Notes: generated from the letters alone by a model not told the origin. Positions 36,308-46,053 are shown, counted from the stretch's first letter. The stretch: 64,000 nt of DNA from Jannaschia sp. GRR-S6-38 (GCF_029853695.1 NZ_CP122537.1:1-64000), one strand, 5' to 3'. Made by a program: numbers and translations.

Positions 36308-37645
36308 ATGGCCGTGATCCGCGCGCTCCACAAATTCATCTACTTCGATGAACTGGTGCCGCGCATCTTCCGAAACGTGGCGATCCTGGTGTCCAGCACC
36401 ACCGTCGTCGCGGTCCTCGGCCTGGTCACGCTCGCGCTCACGGCGCGCGCGCTGGGCCCGGCGGGCGTGGGCATCTTGGCACTGGTCGAAGCCTATATCC
36501 GAACCGTCGATCTGCTGACGCGGCTTCAACCGACGCAGGCGCTGATCAAACACGGCGCCGACGCGTTGGAAGCGGGCGATGGCGCGCGCTTCGGCCGGCT
36601 GGTGAAACTCTCCATGCTGATCGATCTCGCCGGCGGGATCGTCGCGGGCTCGATCGCGATCGCGCTGGGCTTCTGGGTCGCGCCGCTGATCGGGCTGGGC
36701 CCGGACGGCTACGACTACATCCTGCTGGTCGCGCTGGCGATGTTCGTGTCCTTCCGCCCGACCGGGATCGCGGTGCTGCGCCTCTTCGACAGGTTCGGCG
36801 TTCTGGCGCTGTCCGACGCGGCCGTCGCGCTGCTGCGCCTGGCCATTGCCGCCACGGCCCTGGCGCTCGACCTCGGCATCTGGGCGTTCATCGCCATGCT
36901 GTTCGTGCATTCCCTTCTCGACGGCCTGGTGGCCTTTGGCTTCGCCGTGCGCGAACTGGTCCGGCGCGGCCATGGCGGCTTCTGGCGGGCGGCGGGACGC
37001 CACGCCTTCGGCGAAAACCCGGGCTTCACGCGTCTGTTGTGGAACTCGAATTTCAACCAGATCCTCCGAAATGCGACCCAGCGGTTCGACGTGCTGGCGC
37101 TCGGCGCGCTGGTCAGCCCCGCGACGGTCGGTCTGTACCAGGTCGCCAAGCGGTCGGGCAAAGCGCTCCTCCGATTGGGACGAACCTTCACGCAGGTCCT
37201 CTTCCCCGAGCTCGCGAAGCTCTGGGGCCGGGGCGACCAGGCCCGCTTCGGCAGGTTGATCCGGCGCGCGACGGGACTGACCTTCGCGCTCAGCATGGCG
37301 CTCTTCGTGCCGCTGGCCTTCGTGGTCCCGTCGCTGGTCGACCTCGCCTTCGGCGCCGAGTTCAGCCCCGCCGTGCCCCTGATCTTCGTGCAAGGCGTCG
37401 CCATTATCCTCAATCTCACCGGGCTGGCCTTCAATCCGGCACTGATGAGCATGGGGCTGGACCGGCAATTGCTGACGATCACCTTCATCGGGGCGGTGGC
37501 CTTCGCGCTTGCCTTCGTGCCCGCCGTCATGGTCGGCTCGGCGCTGGGCGCGATGGTCTGCCATGTCCTTTTCAGCTTGATCTGGTTCATCGGATGCGGC
37601 TGGCTTCTGATGCGGCACGCGGATCGACGGGAGACGACGGGGTGA
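36308..37645 (+). CDS. Wzx-type polysaccharide flippase
   Basis: This 445-residue inner-membrane protein of the MATE/MOP superfamily has about 12 hydrophobic helices. It moves lipid-linked repeat units across the membrane. The N-terminal half begins FRNVAILVSSTTVVAVLGLV and includes the typical ALTARALGPAGVGILALVEA. It lies five bases after the second GT4 gene and overlaps the Wzy-type gene. Assigning it as Wzx relies on helix pattern and context. Confidence 0.9.
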   Translation: MAVIRALHKFIYFDELVPRIFRNVAILVSSTTVVAVLGLVTLALTARALGPAGVGILALVEAYIRTVDLLTRLQPTQALIKHGADALEAGDGARFGRLVKLSMLIDLAGGIVAGSIAIALGFWVAPLIGLGPDGYDYILLVALAMFVSFRPTGIAVLRLFDRFGVLALSDAAVALLRLAIAATALALDLGIWAFIAMLFVHSLLDGLVAFGFAVRELVRRGHGGFWRAAGRHAFGENPGFTRLLWNSNFNQILRNATQRFDVLALGALVSPATVGLYQVAKRSGKALLRLGRTFTQVLFPELAKLWGRGDQARFGRLIRRATGLTFALSMALFVPLAFVVPSLVDLAFGAEFSPAVPLIFVQGVAIILNLTGLAFNPALMSMGLDRQLLTITFIGAVAFALAFVPAVMVGSALGAMVCHVLFSLIWFIGCGWLLMRHADRRETTG

Positions 37646-38877
37646 CGGTCACTAGCTTCGGGGATTACGGCGTCGCGACCGACCGCGAACCGGCTTCCAT
37701 CCGGCTGGAGATGGCGCTGGCCACGGCGACGGTCGCGCTGGCGCCGATGAACTACTTCCGCCTCGAATGGCTCTACTTCACGGCGGCCGACCTGTGCGGA
37801 CTTGCGACGCTGCTCGTGATGCTCGTCAATCGCCGGATCGACCTGCGCTTCTACGGCCCCGCGACGCCGCTATGGCTGATCTCATGCGTGCTGTTCCTCG
37901 GCGGGCTCGTCCTCGGCGCTGTGGTCAATGGCGACCCAATGGCGGGGCTCGTCGTCTTCGTGCAGTACCTGTACTCGCTCCTCGTGATCCCGATCGTCGT
38001 CGCCGGCCGCCGGCTGGACCAGACGCTATTCCTGATCAAGGTCTTCGTGGTCTCGGTCGCGGTCGTGATGCTGCATGGCGCCTATCTCGTGCATCTCGCG
38101 GACAATCCCGACACCCGGCTTCTGTCGCCCAGCGGGCGGCTCCGCTCGCTGATCGAGCGGGAGAACGCCGCCGGAGCCATCGCCGCCATCGCGATCACCT
38201 TCAGCATCTTCCTCTACGTCGAAGGCCGGCTGCGTCTCGGGGCGTTCCTCGCGCTGCTGGGTATCCTGTTCTATGGCGTCCTGCTGACCGGCTCGAACAG
38301 CGCGACGGCGGCCGCGTTCATCGGCGCGGTGCTCTTCTTGCTGTTCAGCGGACGCGTCCGGATCCTTCTCGTGGCTCTGCCGGTCCTCGCCGCCGGCGGT
38401 GCGTTGCTGCTGCGCTTCGGGGAGGATCTCCTGCCGGAGGTCTTCCGTCGCCGCGTCTTCCAGGCCCTGGCGTCCGGCGATATCGAACAGGCCGGCACCT
38501 TCTCGGACCGGTTCCTGCTTCTCAAGGAAGCGCTCGGCATCGCCGACGGCACGGCCTTTCTGGGTCTCGGTGCCGACCAGTATCAGGAGCTCAGCGAATT
38601 CGGCGCGCCGGTCCACAACACCTATCTCCTGGTGCTCTCCGAAGGTGGGATCCTGTCGCTGCTGGGGCTGTTCGGCCTGCTTCTGACGGGGATCTATCTG
38701 GGCGCGCGGATGCTGGCAGACCGGGCCGCGGTCTCGCGCGCGGCGCTGACATTGGCGACGATCATCTTCTTCGCGTTGCTGATCAATGTCTTCGCGCATG
38801 TCTATGCGCGGTTCTGGCATGTCCCGCTCGCACTTGCGCTCAGTCTCAGTCTTCGGCGCGGCGATCAGTTCAGATAG
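37642..38877 (+). CDS. Wzy-type polymerase / O-antigen ligase-like membrane protein
   Basis: This 411-residue protein has about ten membrane helices, with a large periplasmic loop between helices in the second half (RVFQALASGDIEQAGTFSDR) and a HNTYLLVLSEGG motif of the O-antigen ligase/polymerase family. It starts at GTG 37642, whose TGA overlap with the flippase stop mirrors the operon pattern. In a locus with Wzx, Wzc-like and Wza/ExoF-like genes a repeat-unit polymerase is the best guess; a ligase is the alternative. Confidence 0.85.
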   Translation: MTVTSFGDYGVATDREPASIRLEMALATATVALAPMNYFRLEWLYFTAADLCGLATLLVMLVNRRIDLRFYGPATPLWLISCVLFLGGLVLGAVVNGDPMAGLVVFVQYLYSLLVIPIVVAGRRLDQTLFLIKVFVVSVAVVMLHGAYLVHLADNPDTRLLSPSGRLRSLIERENAAGAIAAIAITFSIFLYVEGRLRLGAFLALLGILFYGVLLTGSNSATAAAFIGAVLFLLFSGRVRILLVALPVLAAGGALLLRFGEDLLPEVFRRRVFQALASGDIEQAGTFSDRFLLLKEALGIADGTAFLGLGADQYQELSEFGAPVHNTYLLVLSEGGILSLLGLFGLLLTGIYLGARMLADRAAVSRAALTLATIIFFALLINVFAHVYARFWHVPLALALSLSLRRGDQFR

Positions 38878-39761
38878 CCGTAATCCGTGAGCTGGCGCCG
38901 CGCGGCCAGGACGACAGTCCGCTGGGCGGCTTCCGACATCTTCCGGGTCCAGCCATCATCGAAGCGCAGCTCGACCGGACCGCGCATGCGGATCCGGCTG
39001 CCGGCCATCTGGTGATGCGGCGCGATCTTCGCGCCATCCGCGATCGCCGCGACGATCGGGGCGAGGTCAATATCGACCGCGCGGGCGATGCGCGCCATCT
39101 CACCGGCCGTATCGCGGGTGAAATCCTCGTAACGGACGCGCACGAAAGCGTCGCGCGGGACGCTCCGGCGTAGGCGTTCGACCATGGTGTTGTACATCCG
39201 CCAACGCAGCGCTGTGCGCAGGGGCGAGCGCGGGACGATCTTCTTCTGCACGCCCTTCTCGACATCCAGCGGAATCGCGCGGTTCATGGCATGCGCCACG
39301 GCGCGCGCATCACGCACGAGATGGATCACGCGCAGATCGACCTCCGGATCCCGCGCGAGCGCCAGGGCCCGGCCCGGCGCCTTCGAGGAGTCGAGGATCA
39401 CCGGGGCCCCGCTGACCTGCCGGATCGCGTCGAACATCGCGCGCGTCTGCGCCTGGTAGGCGGCCAGCTTCCCTCCTCCGAAGATCCGGGCGGGCGCGAG
39501 AAGCGGCTCGATGGTGCGCTGCAGTGCGAAGTACTCTTCGGGATCGTACGACTTGCCCCAGGCCGCCATGATCGGTCCCCAGACCGTGCAGTCCCGAATT
39601 CGGGCCCCGCAGGCGCAAAGCTCGTTCTCGCGCCAGACATGCCGACACATCGCCGATATCTCGCCGGATCCGAAGATGTCGGGATGCTGGCCCAGCGCCA
39701 TGTCCAGCAGCGTCGATCCGCTGCGACCGTAGCCGGCGATATAGATAATCCGATTGCGCAT
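38865..39761 (-). CDS. Sulfotransferase (PAPS-dependent type)
   Basis: This 298-residue P-loop sulfotransferase has a 5'-phosphosulfate loop GYGRSGSTLLDMAL at the start and a 3'-phosphate motif HLVRDARAVAHAM. A Cys cluster (ENELCACGARIRDC) near residues 45-60 may bind metal. It is convergent with the Wzy-type gene, with 13 bases of shared 3' end, and would sulfate the polysaccharide or a related glycan. It is one of two in the locus. Confidence 0.85.
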   Translation of the reverse strand: MRNRIIYIAGYGRSGSTLLDMALGQHPDIFGSGEISAMCRHVWRENELCACGARIRDCTVWGPIMAAWGKSYDPEEYFALQRTIEPLLAPARIFGGGKLAAYQAQTRAMFDAIRQVSGAPVILDSSKAPGRALALARDPEVDLRVIHLVRDARAVAHAMNRAIPLDVEKGVQKKIVPRSPLRTALRWRMYNTMVERLRRSVPRDAFVRVRYEDFTRDTAGEMARIARAVDIDLAPIVAAIADGAKIAPHHQMAGSRIRMRGPVELRFDDGWTRKMSEAAQRTVVLAARRQLTDYGYLN

Positions 39762-39899
39762 ACGCGGCCTCCATGGCGTAGACAGATAGGTCAGGCGCGG
39801 ATATGTTTTTCAAGTTCAAAGCCGTAATGGGGCCATCCCGGCCGAATGATTTCCGGGATGGGTCCGCAAGGCCCGGGTTCCCGGTTGCGGGGTGTTTAA
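39762..39899. promoter_or_regulatory. Divergent promoter gap between sulfotransferase and export gene
   Basis: This 138-base intergenic stretch serves the minus-strand sulfotransferase and the plus-strand ExoF-like operon. It includes an AT-richer patch (TATGTTTTTCAAGTTCAAAG) but no clear promoter pair. No further gene is seen. Confidence 0.4.
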
Positions 39900-41132
39900 A
39901 TGGTACGATTTCAGGCGGTCCTTGTCGGTCTCGCGTTCAAACTGCTTCTTGCGACAACGGCGATGGCGGACGGCTATGCCTTCGATGCCGGCGACCGGAT
40001 CGCGATCCGGGCCGGCTGGTGGGACTACACATCCTCCGAATTCAAGAATTGGGACGGCGTCAGCGGCGAGTACCTGATCGCGCGCGACGGCACGATCCAG
40101 GTTCCGTTGGCCGGCACCGTCGAGGCCGCGGGCCAGGATGCCGCCTCGCTGGCGGTCGCGCTGTCGAACCAAATCCAGCGGCGCATCGGTCTGAGCGCCG
40201 TGCCCGAAGTCGCCGTCGAGATCGTGTCGCATGTCCCGATCTACGTCGCCGGGGCCGTCTCGGCGCCGGGCGAATACAGCTTCCGCCACGGCCTGACCGT
40301 CCAGCAGGCGCTGGCGCTCGCCGGCGGGCTGGGCGCGGCGGATGATCCGGCGACCGGCGACAGCGCCGAGCGAGACCGGATGCGCTACGAAGGCCAGATC
40401 AACGTTCTGACCGCGCGGATCGAGACGCATGAGGCGGAAGAGGCCCGCCTCACGGCCGAGATCGCCGCGCTGGACGTCCAGACCGTCGGCGGCAACGACG
40501 CCCGGATCGAGAAGCTCAGCTGGGGCATCGAGAGCGAGCTGTTCGACGCGCGGCAACGCTCGATCGACACGCGGCAGGCCAACATCCTCGAATTGCAATC
40601 GGTCGTGCGCGAACGGCTTTCGCGGCTGGAAGAGCAGATCGCGCTTCGCATGCGCCAGCTCGAGACTGCCCGCGAAGACGTCGCCGCGATGGAGGATCTC
40701 AAGGAACGCGGTCTCGCCGTCCGCTCCAGCGAGACCGCCGCGCTGTCGAATGTCGCGAATCTCGAGGCGCAGATCATCCAACTCGACGTCGCACGGCTCG
40801 AAGCGGAACAGCAGCTCAACCTCGCCAATCGCGACGAGATCACCCTCTACGACGAAGCCCGGCTCGGGCGCCTGTCGCAGCTCAAGGAGGTCAGGCTGGA
40901 GCTCGCGACCGATCGCGCCCAGCTCGAGACGGCCCGCAAGCTCTATTCTGAGGCCGTCGCCCGGAGCGGGCATATCGGAACCGAGGTCGGGGACGCGGTG
41001 CTCAGCTACGTCGTGACCCGGACCGACGGCGACGAGACCGATCGGTTCCCTGCCGACCTACTGACGCGGCTGGAACCGGGCGACACGCTGGAAGTCGAGA
41101 TCGAGCCCTTCGCCGGGACGGTGAGCCAGTAG
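39900..41132 (+). CDS. ExoF/Wza-like polysaccharide export protein
   Basis: This 410-residue exported protein has signal peptide MVRFQAVLVGLAFKLLLATT, cleaved near AMADG. A PES domain follows (YAFDAGDRIAIRAGWW, RDGTIQVPLAGTVEAAG), then an SLBB-like segment (PIYVAGAVSAPGEYSF). A long coiled coil (~165-350) and a final beta segment complete it. It has no lipobox Cys, so unlike Wza it is not a lipoprotein; it resembles rhizobial ExoF. It should form or assist the periplasmic/outer-membrane export channel together with the Wzc-like protein. Confidence 0.88.
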   Translation: MVRFQAVLVGLAFKLLLATTAMADGYAFDAGDRIAIRAGWWDYTSSEFKNWDGVSGEYLIARDGTIQVPLAGTVEAAGQDAASLAVALSNQIQRRIGLSAVPEVAVEIVSHVPIYVAGAVSAPGEYSFRHGLTVQQALALAGGLGAADDPATGDSAERDRMRYEGQINVLTARIETHEAEEARLTAEIAALDVQTVGGNDARIEKLSWGIESELFDARQRSIDTRQANILELQSVVRERLSRLEEQIALRMRQLETAREDVAAMEDLKERGLAVRSSETAALSNVANLEAQIIQLDVARLEAEQQLNLANRDEITLYDEARLGRLSQLKEVRLELATDRAQLETARKLYSEAVARSGHIGTEVGDAVLSYVVTRTDGDETDRFPADLLTRLEPGDTLEVEIEPFAGTVSQ

Positions 41133-42405
41133 ATGCAACAAGCCGTCAGAGAGGCGACATCGGAGGCGGCCGCCGCCATCCGGCCCGGCGCGACGCGGCC
41201 GATCCGCATCCTGTTCCCCTTCATCGACGGCCCCTCGATGGGCGGCAGCCACATCTCCGCGCTCAAGCTCGTCGCGTCGCTCGACGCGGATCGTTTCACA
41301 CCGATCATCGTCCTGCACGACCTCGACGGTACCGGGCCGGGTGCCATCGCCCGGCACATCGCGGAGCTGGGCCTGCGCTACGAGACCATCAAGGATCTGC
41401 CCATCATGGCGCCCACCGCGCGCCGGATCGCGAACACGGCGTCGCCGCTGATCTTCCTGACCCGGACCCTGCCGCGAATGCGGCGGATCCTGAAGGAGAA
41501 GGCCATCGATATCGTCCACACGAATGACGGGCGGATGCATGTGAACTGGGGCATCGCCGCACGCATCGCGGGCTGCCGGCTTCTCTGGCACCATCGCGAA
41601 GACCCACGAAGCCGCGGGGGTGAACACGCTCGGGCCGTTCCTGGCCGACCGGATCGCCACCGTTTCGCAATTCGCGCGCCCCGCACGACCGCTGCTGCCG
41701 GTCGCGAAGCGCACGCATGTGATCCACAGCCCGTTCGAATTCCCGCCGAGCCCGGACAGGGACGCGGCGCGGGCGGAGCTACTCGACGAGATCGGTGCGG
41801 GCGAGGCCCCGCTGCTGCTCGGCTATTTCGGCGCGCTCGTGCCGCGAAAACGCCCGCTCGACTTCGTGCGCGCCGTGGCGGCGACCGCGAAGGCGCTGCC
41901 CGACCGCGATGTCCGGGGGCTGCTGTTCGGCCTGGCGATCCTCCCGAACAAGCCGCTGGACCACGACGCCAAGGCGCTTGCCGAGGATCTCGGGATCGGC
42001 GACCAGATCCACCTGATGGGCTTTCGCAATCCGATCGCGGGCCCGATGGCGGCCATGGACACGATGCTGGTGCCGGCCGAGAACGAACCCTTCGGGCGCA
42101 CCCTGATCGAGACGATGCATCTTGGCACGCCGGTCATCGCGACCCGCCACGGCGGCAATATCGAGGCGATCGAGGATGGCGTCACCGGCCGGCTCGTTCC
42201 GCTCGGCGACCCGGAGGCCATGGCCGGCGCCGTGATCCAGCTCGAACGCGACCCGGACCTGCGCGCCCGCATCGTGGCCGCCGCCCGATCCGGGCTGGAG
42301 GAGCGCTACGGGACGGCCCGCCATGTCCGGCTGATCAGTGCGCTCTACGAAGACCTCGTTCCCGCCCACCGGCGCCGCGGAGACCTGCGCCCCGCCCTGG
42401 CCTGA
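41133..42405 (+). pseudogene. Glycosyltransferase, GT4 family, interrupted by a one-base frameshift
   Basis: The first part (41133-~41605; PIRILFPFIDGPSMGGSHIS, DIVHTNDGRMHVNWG, LLWHHREDP) is an ordinary GT4 N-terminal domain. The second (from ~41608; GVNTLGPFLADRIATVSQFA, LGYFGALVPRKRPLDF, ENEPFGRTLIETMHLGTPVI) completes it in another frame. Removing one base from GACCCACGAAGCC at 41601-41613 gives a continuous HHREDPEAAGVNT. The start ATG directly follows the export gene's stop. Both halves are well conserved, so a recent mutation or a sequence error is likely. If real, the sugar it adds would be missing. Confidence 0.87.
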
Positions 42406-42463
42406 GCCGCGCCGGAAGGCCCCCGCACCGGCTCGAATGTGACGCCCCCTACTGGAGTTCCAC

Positions 42464-43294
42464 TTGGATCGCCCCGACATAGACTTCCTGATCATCGGCG
42501 CCGCGAAATGCTCGACCACCTGGCTTCACGCCTCGCTCCAGCAATCTCCGAACGTCTTCATGGCCGACGGGGAGCCGCATTTCTTCTCGCGATATTACGA
42601 CCGCGGCTTCGACTGGTACGCGGAGCAATTCCCGGAGAAGCGCTCGGGCCTGCTCTTCGGCGAGAAGTCGAACTCCTACATGTCGGAGCCGGAGGCCGCC
42701 CGGCGCATCCATGACGCCTATCCGCAGGCCCGGCTCGTCGCGCTCCTGCGCAATCCGACGGCACGGGCCTATTCCGACTACTGCATGCTCTACCGGCGCG
42801 GGACCGTCGGGGCCGAGATCGACGACTATCTCGACCCCGACCGCGCCGAATTCCGGCGTTTCATCGATGACGGGCTCTACGCGCGGCAGCTCGCGCGCTT
42901 CCTCGAGCTCTTCCCGCGCGAACAGCTCCTGATCCTCATCTTCGAGGAATTCCGCCGCGACCCCCAGCCCGGCCTCGACCGCCTCGCGCGGCACCTGGGC
43001 CAGCCGGACGGGAGCTTCGCGCCGTTCGAGGGCAAGGTGAAGGACCGCGCGGCCGCGATGGTGCCCCGCCCGATCCGGGCCGCGCTCAAGCCGCTGCGGC
43101 CGATCCTCGACCCGATCCGGGCCACCGGGCCGATCAAGGCACTTCGCGGCCTCGTCGCGCGGCAAGTCAGCTACCCGCCGTTCAAGCCCGAGCTCGCGCG
43201 GCGCCTCGACGCCTATTACGCCGCCGACATCCGGGATCTCGAAGCGCTTTGCGGGCGGCGGATCGACGGCTGGCACGATGCCGCCACCGTCTGA
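42464..43294 (+). CDS. Sulfotransferase (heparan-sulfotransferase-like)
   Basis: This 276-residue PAPS-dependent sulfotransferase has a 5'-phosphosulfate loop IIGAAKCSTTWLHASL and a 3'-phosphate motif LVALLRNPTARAYSDY. The intervening EPHFFSRYYDRG is typical of carbohydrate sulfotransferases. It starts at TTG 42464, seven bases after GGAG; no ATG fits. It lies between the frameshifted GT4 and the metallophosphoesterase and supports a sulfated polysaccharide. Confidence 0.88.
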   Translation: MDRPDIDFLIIGAAKCSTTWLHASLQQSPNVFMADGEPHFFSRYYDRGFDWYAEQFPEKRSGLLFGEKSNSYMSEPEAARRIHDAYPQARLVALLRNPTARAYSDYCMLYRRGTVGAEIDDYLDPDRAEFRRFIDDGLYARQLARFLELFPREQLLILIFEEFRRDPQPGLDRLARHLGQPDGSFAPFEGKVKDRAAAMVPRPIRAALKPLRPILDPIRATGPIKALRGLVARQVSYPPFKPELARRLDAYYAADIRDLEALCGRRIDGWHDAATV

Positions 43295-43301
43295 GGCCGC
43301 G

Positions 43302-44093
43302 ATGCCCGCGAGCGCGCGCAGGATCGCCGTACTCTCGGATATCCACGGCAATGCCGACGCGCTCCGCGTCGCGCTCGACGCGGCGCAGGCCGCCGCGCCC
43401 GATCTGACCGTCATCCTGGGCGACCTGCTGACCTACGGCGCCCAGCCCCTCGAGGTGCTCGACCTGCTGGACGGTTTCGCCGCCAGCGCGCATCCGCAGG
43501 CCTTCATTAGCGGCAATCACGACGAGTTCTACTTCCGGCTCCAGGCCGGCGCCGAGGCCCTGCCCTACCGCCTGGCGCTCTTCGTCGAGGAGTCGGTCCA
43601 TTGGACGCGTGACCGGATCGCGGCGCAGCCGGCGCTCGCAGGCCGGTATCCCTGGCGGCATCGTCACGTGGACGGTCCGGTCCTTTTCTCCCATGCGAAC
43701 CCCTACGAATACGGCGATTGGAGCTACGTCGCGAATGACGAGGCCTGCCGGAAAGCGGCGCAGACCTTGCGGGCGGGCGGGCACCGGCTGGGCGTCTTCG
43801 GGCATTCTCACCGCGCCTTCGCTGCGAAGGTGTCGCCTGGGGGCGTCATGCCCCTGCCGCAGCGCAGCTGGCAGGAGATCGCCGCGGAGGAGACCGTGAT
43901 CATCAACCCCGGCGCGGTCGGCCAGCCGCGCGGGACCGGGCTGTCCTATCTGATCCTCGATCTGGACGGGCCGCGCATCCGCGCCGACATCCGCCCTATC
44001 GAGATTGACCTAACCGCGCAAAGACGGGCCATTGCGGCCGCGGCGCTGACCGCGCAGACCAAGGACAGGCTTCTGTCCTACCTGGAGGGCTGA
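43302..44093 (+). CDS. Metallophosphoesterase (calcineurin-like)
   Basis: This 263-residue two-metal phosphoesterase has motifs VLSDIHGNADAL, ILGDLLTYGA, SGNHDEFY, LFSHANPYEYG and FGHSHRAF, in the usual order. I prefer ATG 43302, which has GAGG six bases upstream, to ATG 43278, which overlaps the previous gene and has no ribosome site. It belongs to the YfcE/YmdB-like branch; the substrate is unknown. Two bases after its stop the ATP-grasp gene begins. Confidence 0.85.
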   Translation: MPASARRIAVLSDIHGNADALRVALDAAQAAAPDLTVILGDLLTYGAQPLEVLDLLDGFAASAHPQAFISGNHDEFYFRLQAGAEALPYRLALFVEESVHWTRDRIAAQPALAGRYPWRHRHVDGPVLFSHANPYEYGDWSYVANDEACRKAAQTLRAGGHRLGVFGHSHRAFAAKVSPGGVMPLPQRSWQEIAAEETVIINPGAVGQPRGTGLSYLILDLDGPRIRADIRPIEIDLTAQRRAIAAAALTAQTKDRLLSYLEG

Positions 44094-44094
44094 G

Positions 44095-45129
44095 ATGGTA
44101 ACGGTATTGGTCACGGGGGCGGGCGGCGGCGTCGGCCAGGGAGTCATCAAGTCGCTCCGGCTCATCCCGGACCTGCCGCTACGCATCATCGGCGCCGACA
44201 TGAGCGCGAAGGCCGCCGGCCTCTATGCCTGCGACGCGGCCCATCTCGTCGAGAGGTCCGACGCGCCCGGCTATCTCGACTCCCTCGCGCGGATCTTCGC
44301 GGCCGAGGATGTCGACTATTACCTGCCCGGAACGGATGTCGAGCTGTCGCTTTGCGCCGCGCGGAAGGCGGAGATCAAGGACCGCTTCGGCGTCACGGTC
44401 GTCGTCAACCCGGCCTCGGTCGTGCGGATCGCTGACGACAAAGCCGAGACGGCGGCCTTTCTCGCCAGCGAAGGTTTGCCGCATCCCGCCACGATGACCC
44501 TGGCGCAGGCGCGCGCGACGCCGGACCTGCGCTTTCCGGTCATCGTCAAACCCGCAATCGGCTTCCGCTCCATCGGGGTGGAACGCGCCGAGAGCCATGA
44601 CGACCTGTTGCGCTACCCGGGGCCGCCCGACGGCATCATCGTGCAGGAGCTCGTGGGCGACGACAGCACCGAATATACCTGCACCATCGTCGGCCATGGC
44701 GGGACGTTGTCGCCGGTGCTGGCCCTGCGCCGCGACCTGCGGTCGGGCGACACCTATCGCGCCTATCCCGAACGCCATCCGCAGATCGACGCCTATGTCG
44801 CCGACGTGGCCGCGCGGCTGGGGATCGACGGCTCGTGCAATTTCCAGCTGCGGCTCGACCGGGATGGGGTGCCGAAGCTCTTCGAGATTAACGCCCGGTT
44901 CTCGGGGACGACGCCGCTCTGCGCGCAGCTCGGCTTCAACCCGGTCGAATTCTACCTCAAGCGCGATCTCGGCCTGGCTTACGAGCCCCGCATCGCCTGG
45001 GACCGGGCCATCCTGCGGTTCTGGAGCGAGGCGGTCCTGCCCCTCGAAGCCCTGTCTGAGCTGGAACGCGCCGGGACGCTGACGCCGGACCCGGCACCGC
45101 AATTCAACCTGTTCGGGCGCCGAACTTGA
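44095..45129 (+). CDS. ATP-grasp protein (carbamoyl-phosphate-synthase-like)
   Basis: This 344-residue protein has an N-terminal Rossmann-like domain (VTVLVTGAGGGVGQGVIKSL) and an ATP-grasp domain. ATP and metal ligands are visible in VIVKPAIGFRSIGVERAES, IIVQELVGDD and KLFEINARFSGTTPL. Such proteins ligate an acid to an amine or other nucleophile. Within polysaccharide loci they may add an amino acid or similar group to a sugar, but that is inference. Its stop overlaps the epimerase start (TTGA). Confidence 0.85.
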   Translation: MVTVLVTGAGGGVGQGVIKSLRLIPDLPLRIIGADMSAKAAGLYACDAAHLVERSDAPGYLDSLARIFAAEDVDYYLPGTDVELSLCAARKAEIKDRFGVTVVVNPASVVRIADDKAETAAFLASEGLPHPATMTLAQARATPDLRFPVIVKPAIGFRSIGVERAESHDDLLRYPGPPDGIIVQELVGDDSTEYTCTIVGHGGTLSPVLALRRDLRSGDTYRAYPERHPQIDAYVADVAARLGIDGSCNFQLRLDRDGVPKLFEINARFSGTTPLCAQLGFNPVEFYLKRDLGLAYEPRIAWDRAILRFWSEAVLPLEALSELERAGTLTPDPAPQFNLFGRRT

Positions 45130-45995
45130 AGCTCGCCGTCACCGGCGCCAACGGTCTCTTCGGCCGCCATCTCTGCGCGCTTCTGGAGGCGAAAGGGATC
45201 GCCCATCGCCCGCTGACGCGCGCGGATTGGGATCTTCGCGACTGGGCGGCGCCGGAGCGGCTGGACGCGCTGACAGCCGGTGCCGACACCCTCGTCCACG
45301 CCGCCGCGCGCCTTCCGTCGGAGCCCTCCGCGCGCGAGCTGTTCGACACCAACGTACGGGCCACGCTCAATCTCGCGGACTGGGCCCGGCAGCGCGGCAT
45401 CCACATGATCCACCTGTCCAGCGGATCGGTCTACGCAGACCCCTATGCCGACGCCATCACCGAGGACGCCCCGATGGGGCCGGGGCCGCTCGGCGGCGTC
45501 TACGCGCAGAGCAAGCGGCTGGCCGAGATGGCGCTCGCCGATTGCCGGTCGATGGGGCTGAAGCTGACCGTGCTGCGGCCTTCGTCGGTCTATGGCGCGG
45601 GGCTGAACGCCGAACAGCTCGTCGCGCGGCTACTCGCGGAGGCGGAAAGCGGCGGGCCCGTGACCGTGACCGGCGGCGCGAGCCGCATCAACTTTCTCCA
45701 CATCCACGATCTCGCGCGGGCCGCGATCATGGCGGCGGAGCGCGGGGCGACCGGCCTATTCAACATCGCGGGCGACGCGCCGACCCGGCTCGTCGATCTC
45801 GCGCAAGCCATCGCCGATCTCGTCGGGGTGACCGCGGAAGACGCGCCACCCAAAGCGGGCGCGCCGCCCTTCACGCTCTTCGATCTCGACACCCGGGCCG
45901 CGCGCGACCGGCTGGGCTTCGCCCCGTCAATCCCGCTGGCCACGGGCCTCGCGATGATGCGCGCAGGCGCGCTCCTGCCCGCGGACCAAACGTGA
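45126..45995 (+). CDS. NAD-dependent epimerase/dehydratase (extended SDR)
   Basis: This 289-residue sugar-nucleotide-modifying SDR has NAD motif VTGANGLFGRHL and the catalytic YxxxK in GGVYAQSKRLAEMA, preceded by HLSSGSVY. It starts at TTG 45126, overlapping the ATP-grasp stop by four bases; the aligned N-terminus (MKLAVTGANG) supports this. It is the last plus-strand gene of the exopolysaccharide locus. Confidence 0.9.
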   Translation: MKLAVTGANGLFGRHLCALLEAKGIAHRPLTRADWDLRDWAAPERLDALTAGADTLVHAAARLPSEPSARELFDTNVRATLNLADWARQRGIHMIHLSSGSVYADPYADAITEDAPMGPGPLGGVYAQSKRLAEMALADCRSMGLKLTVLRPSSVYGAGLNAEQLVARLLAEAESGGPVTVTGGASRINFLHIHDLARAAIMAAERGATGLFNIAGDAPTRLVDLAQAIADLVGVTAEDAPPKAGAPPFTLFDLDTRAARDRLGFAPSIPLATGLAMMRAGALLPADQT

Positions 45996-46053
45996 TCGCC
46001 GGTCCCATCCGGGCCCCGCGCCCTCCCCTGCGCGGAGCCCCGGCGACGGCGCG

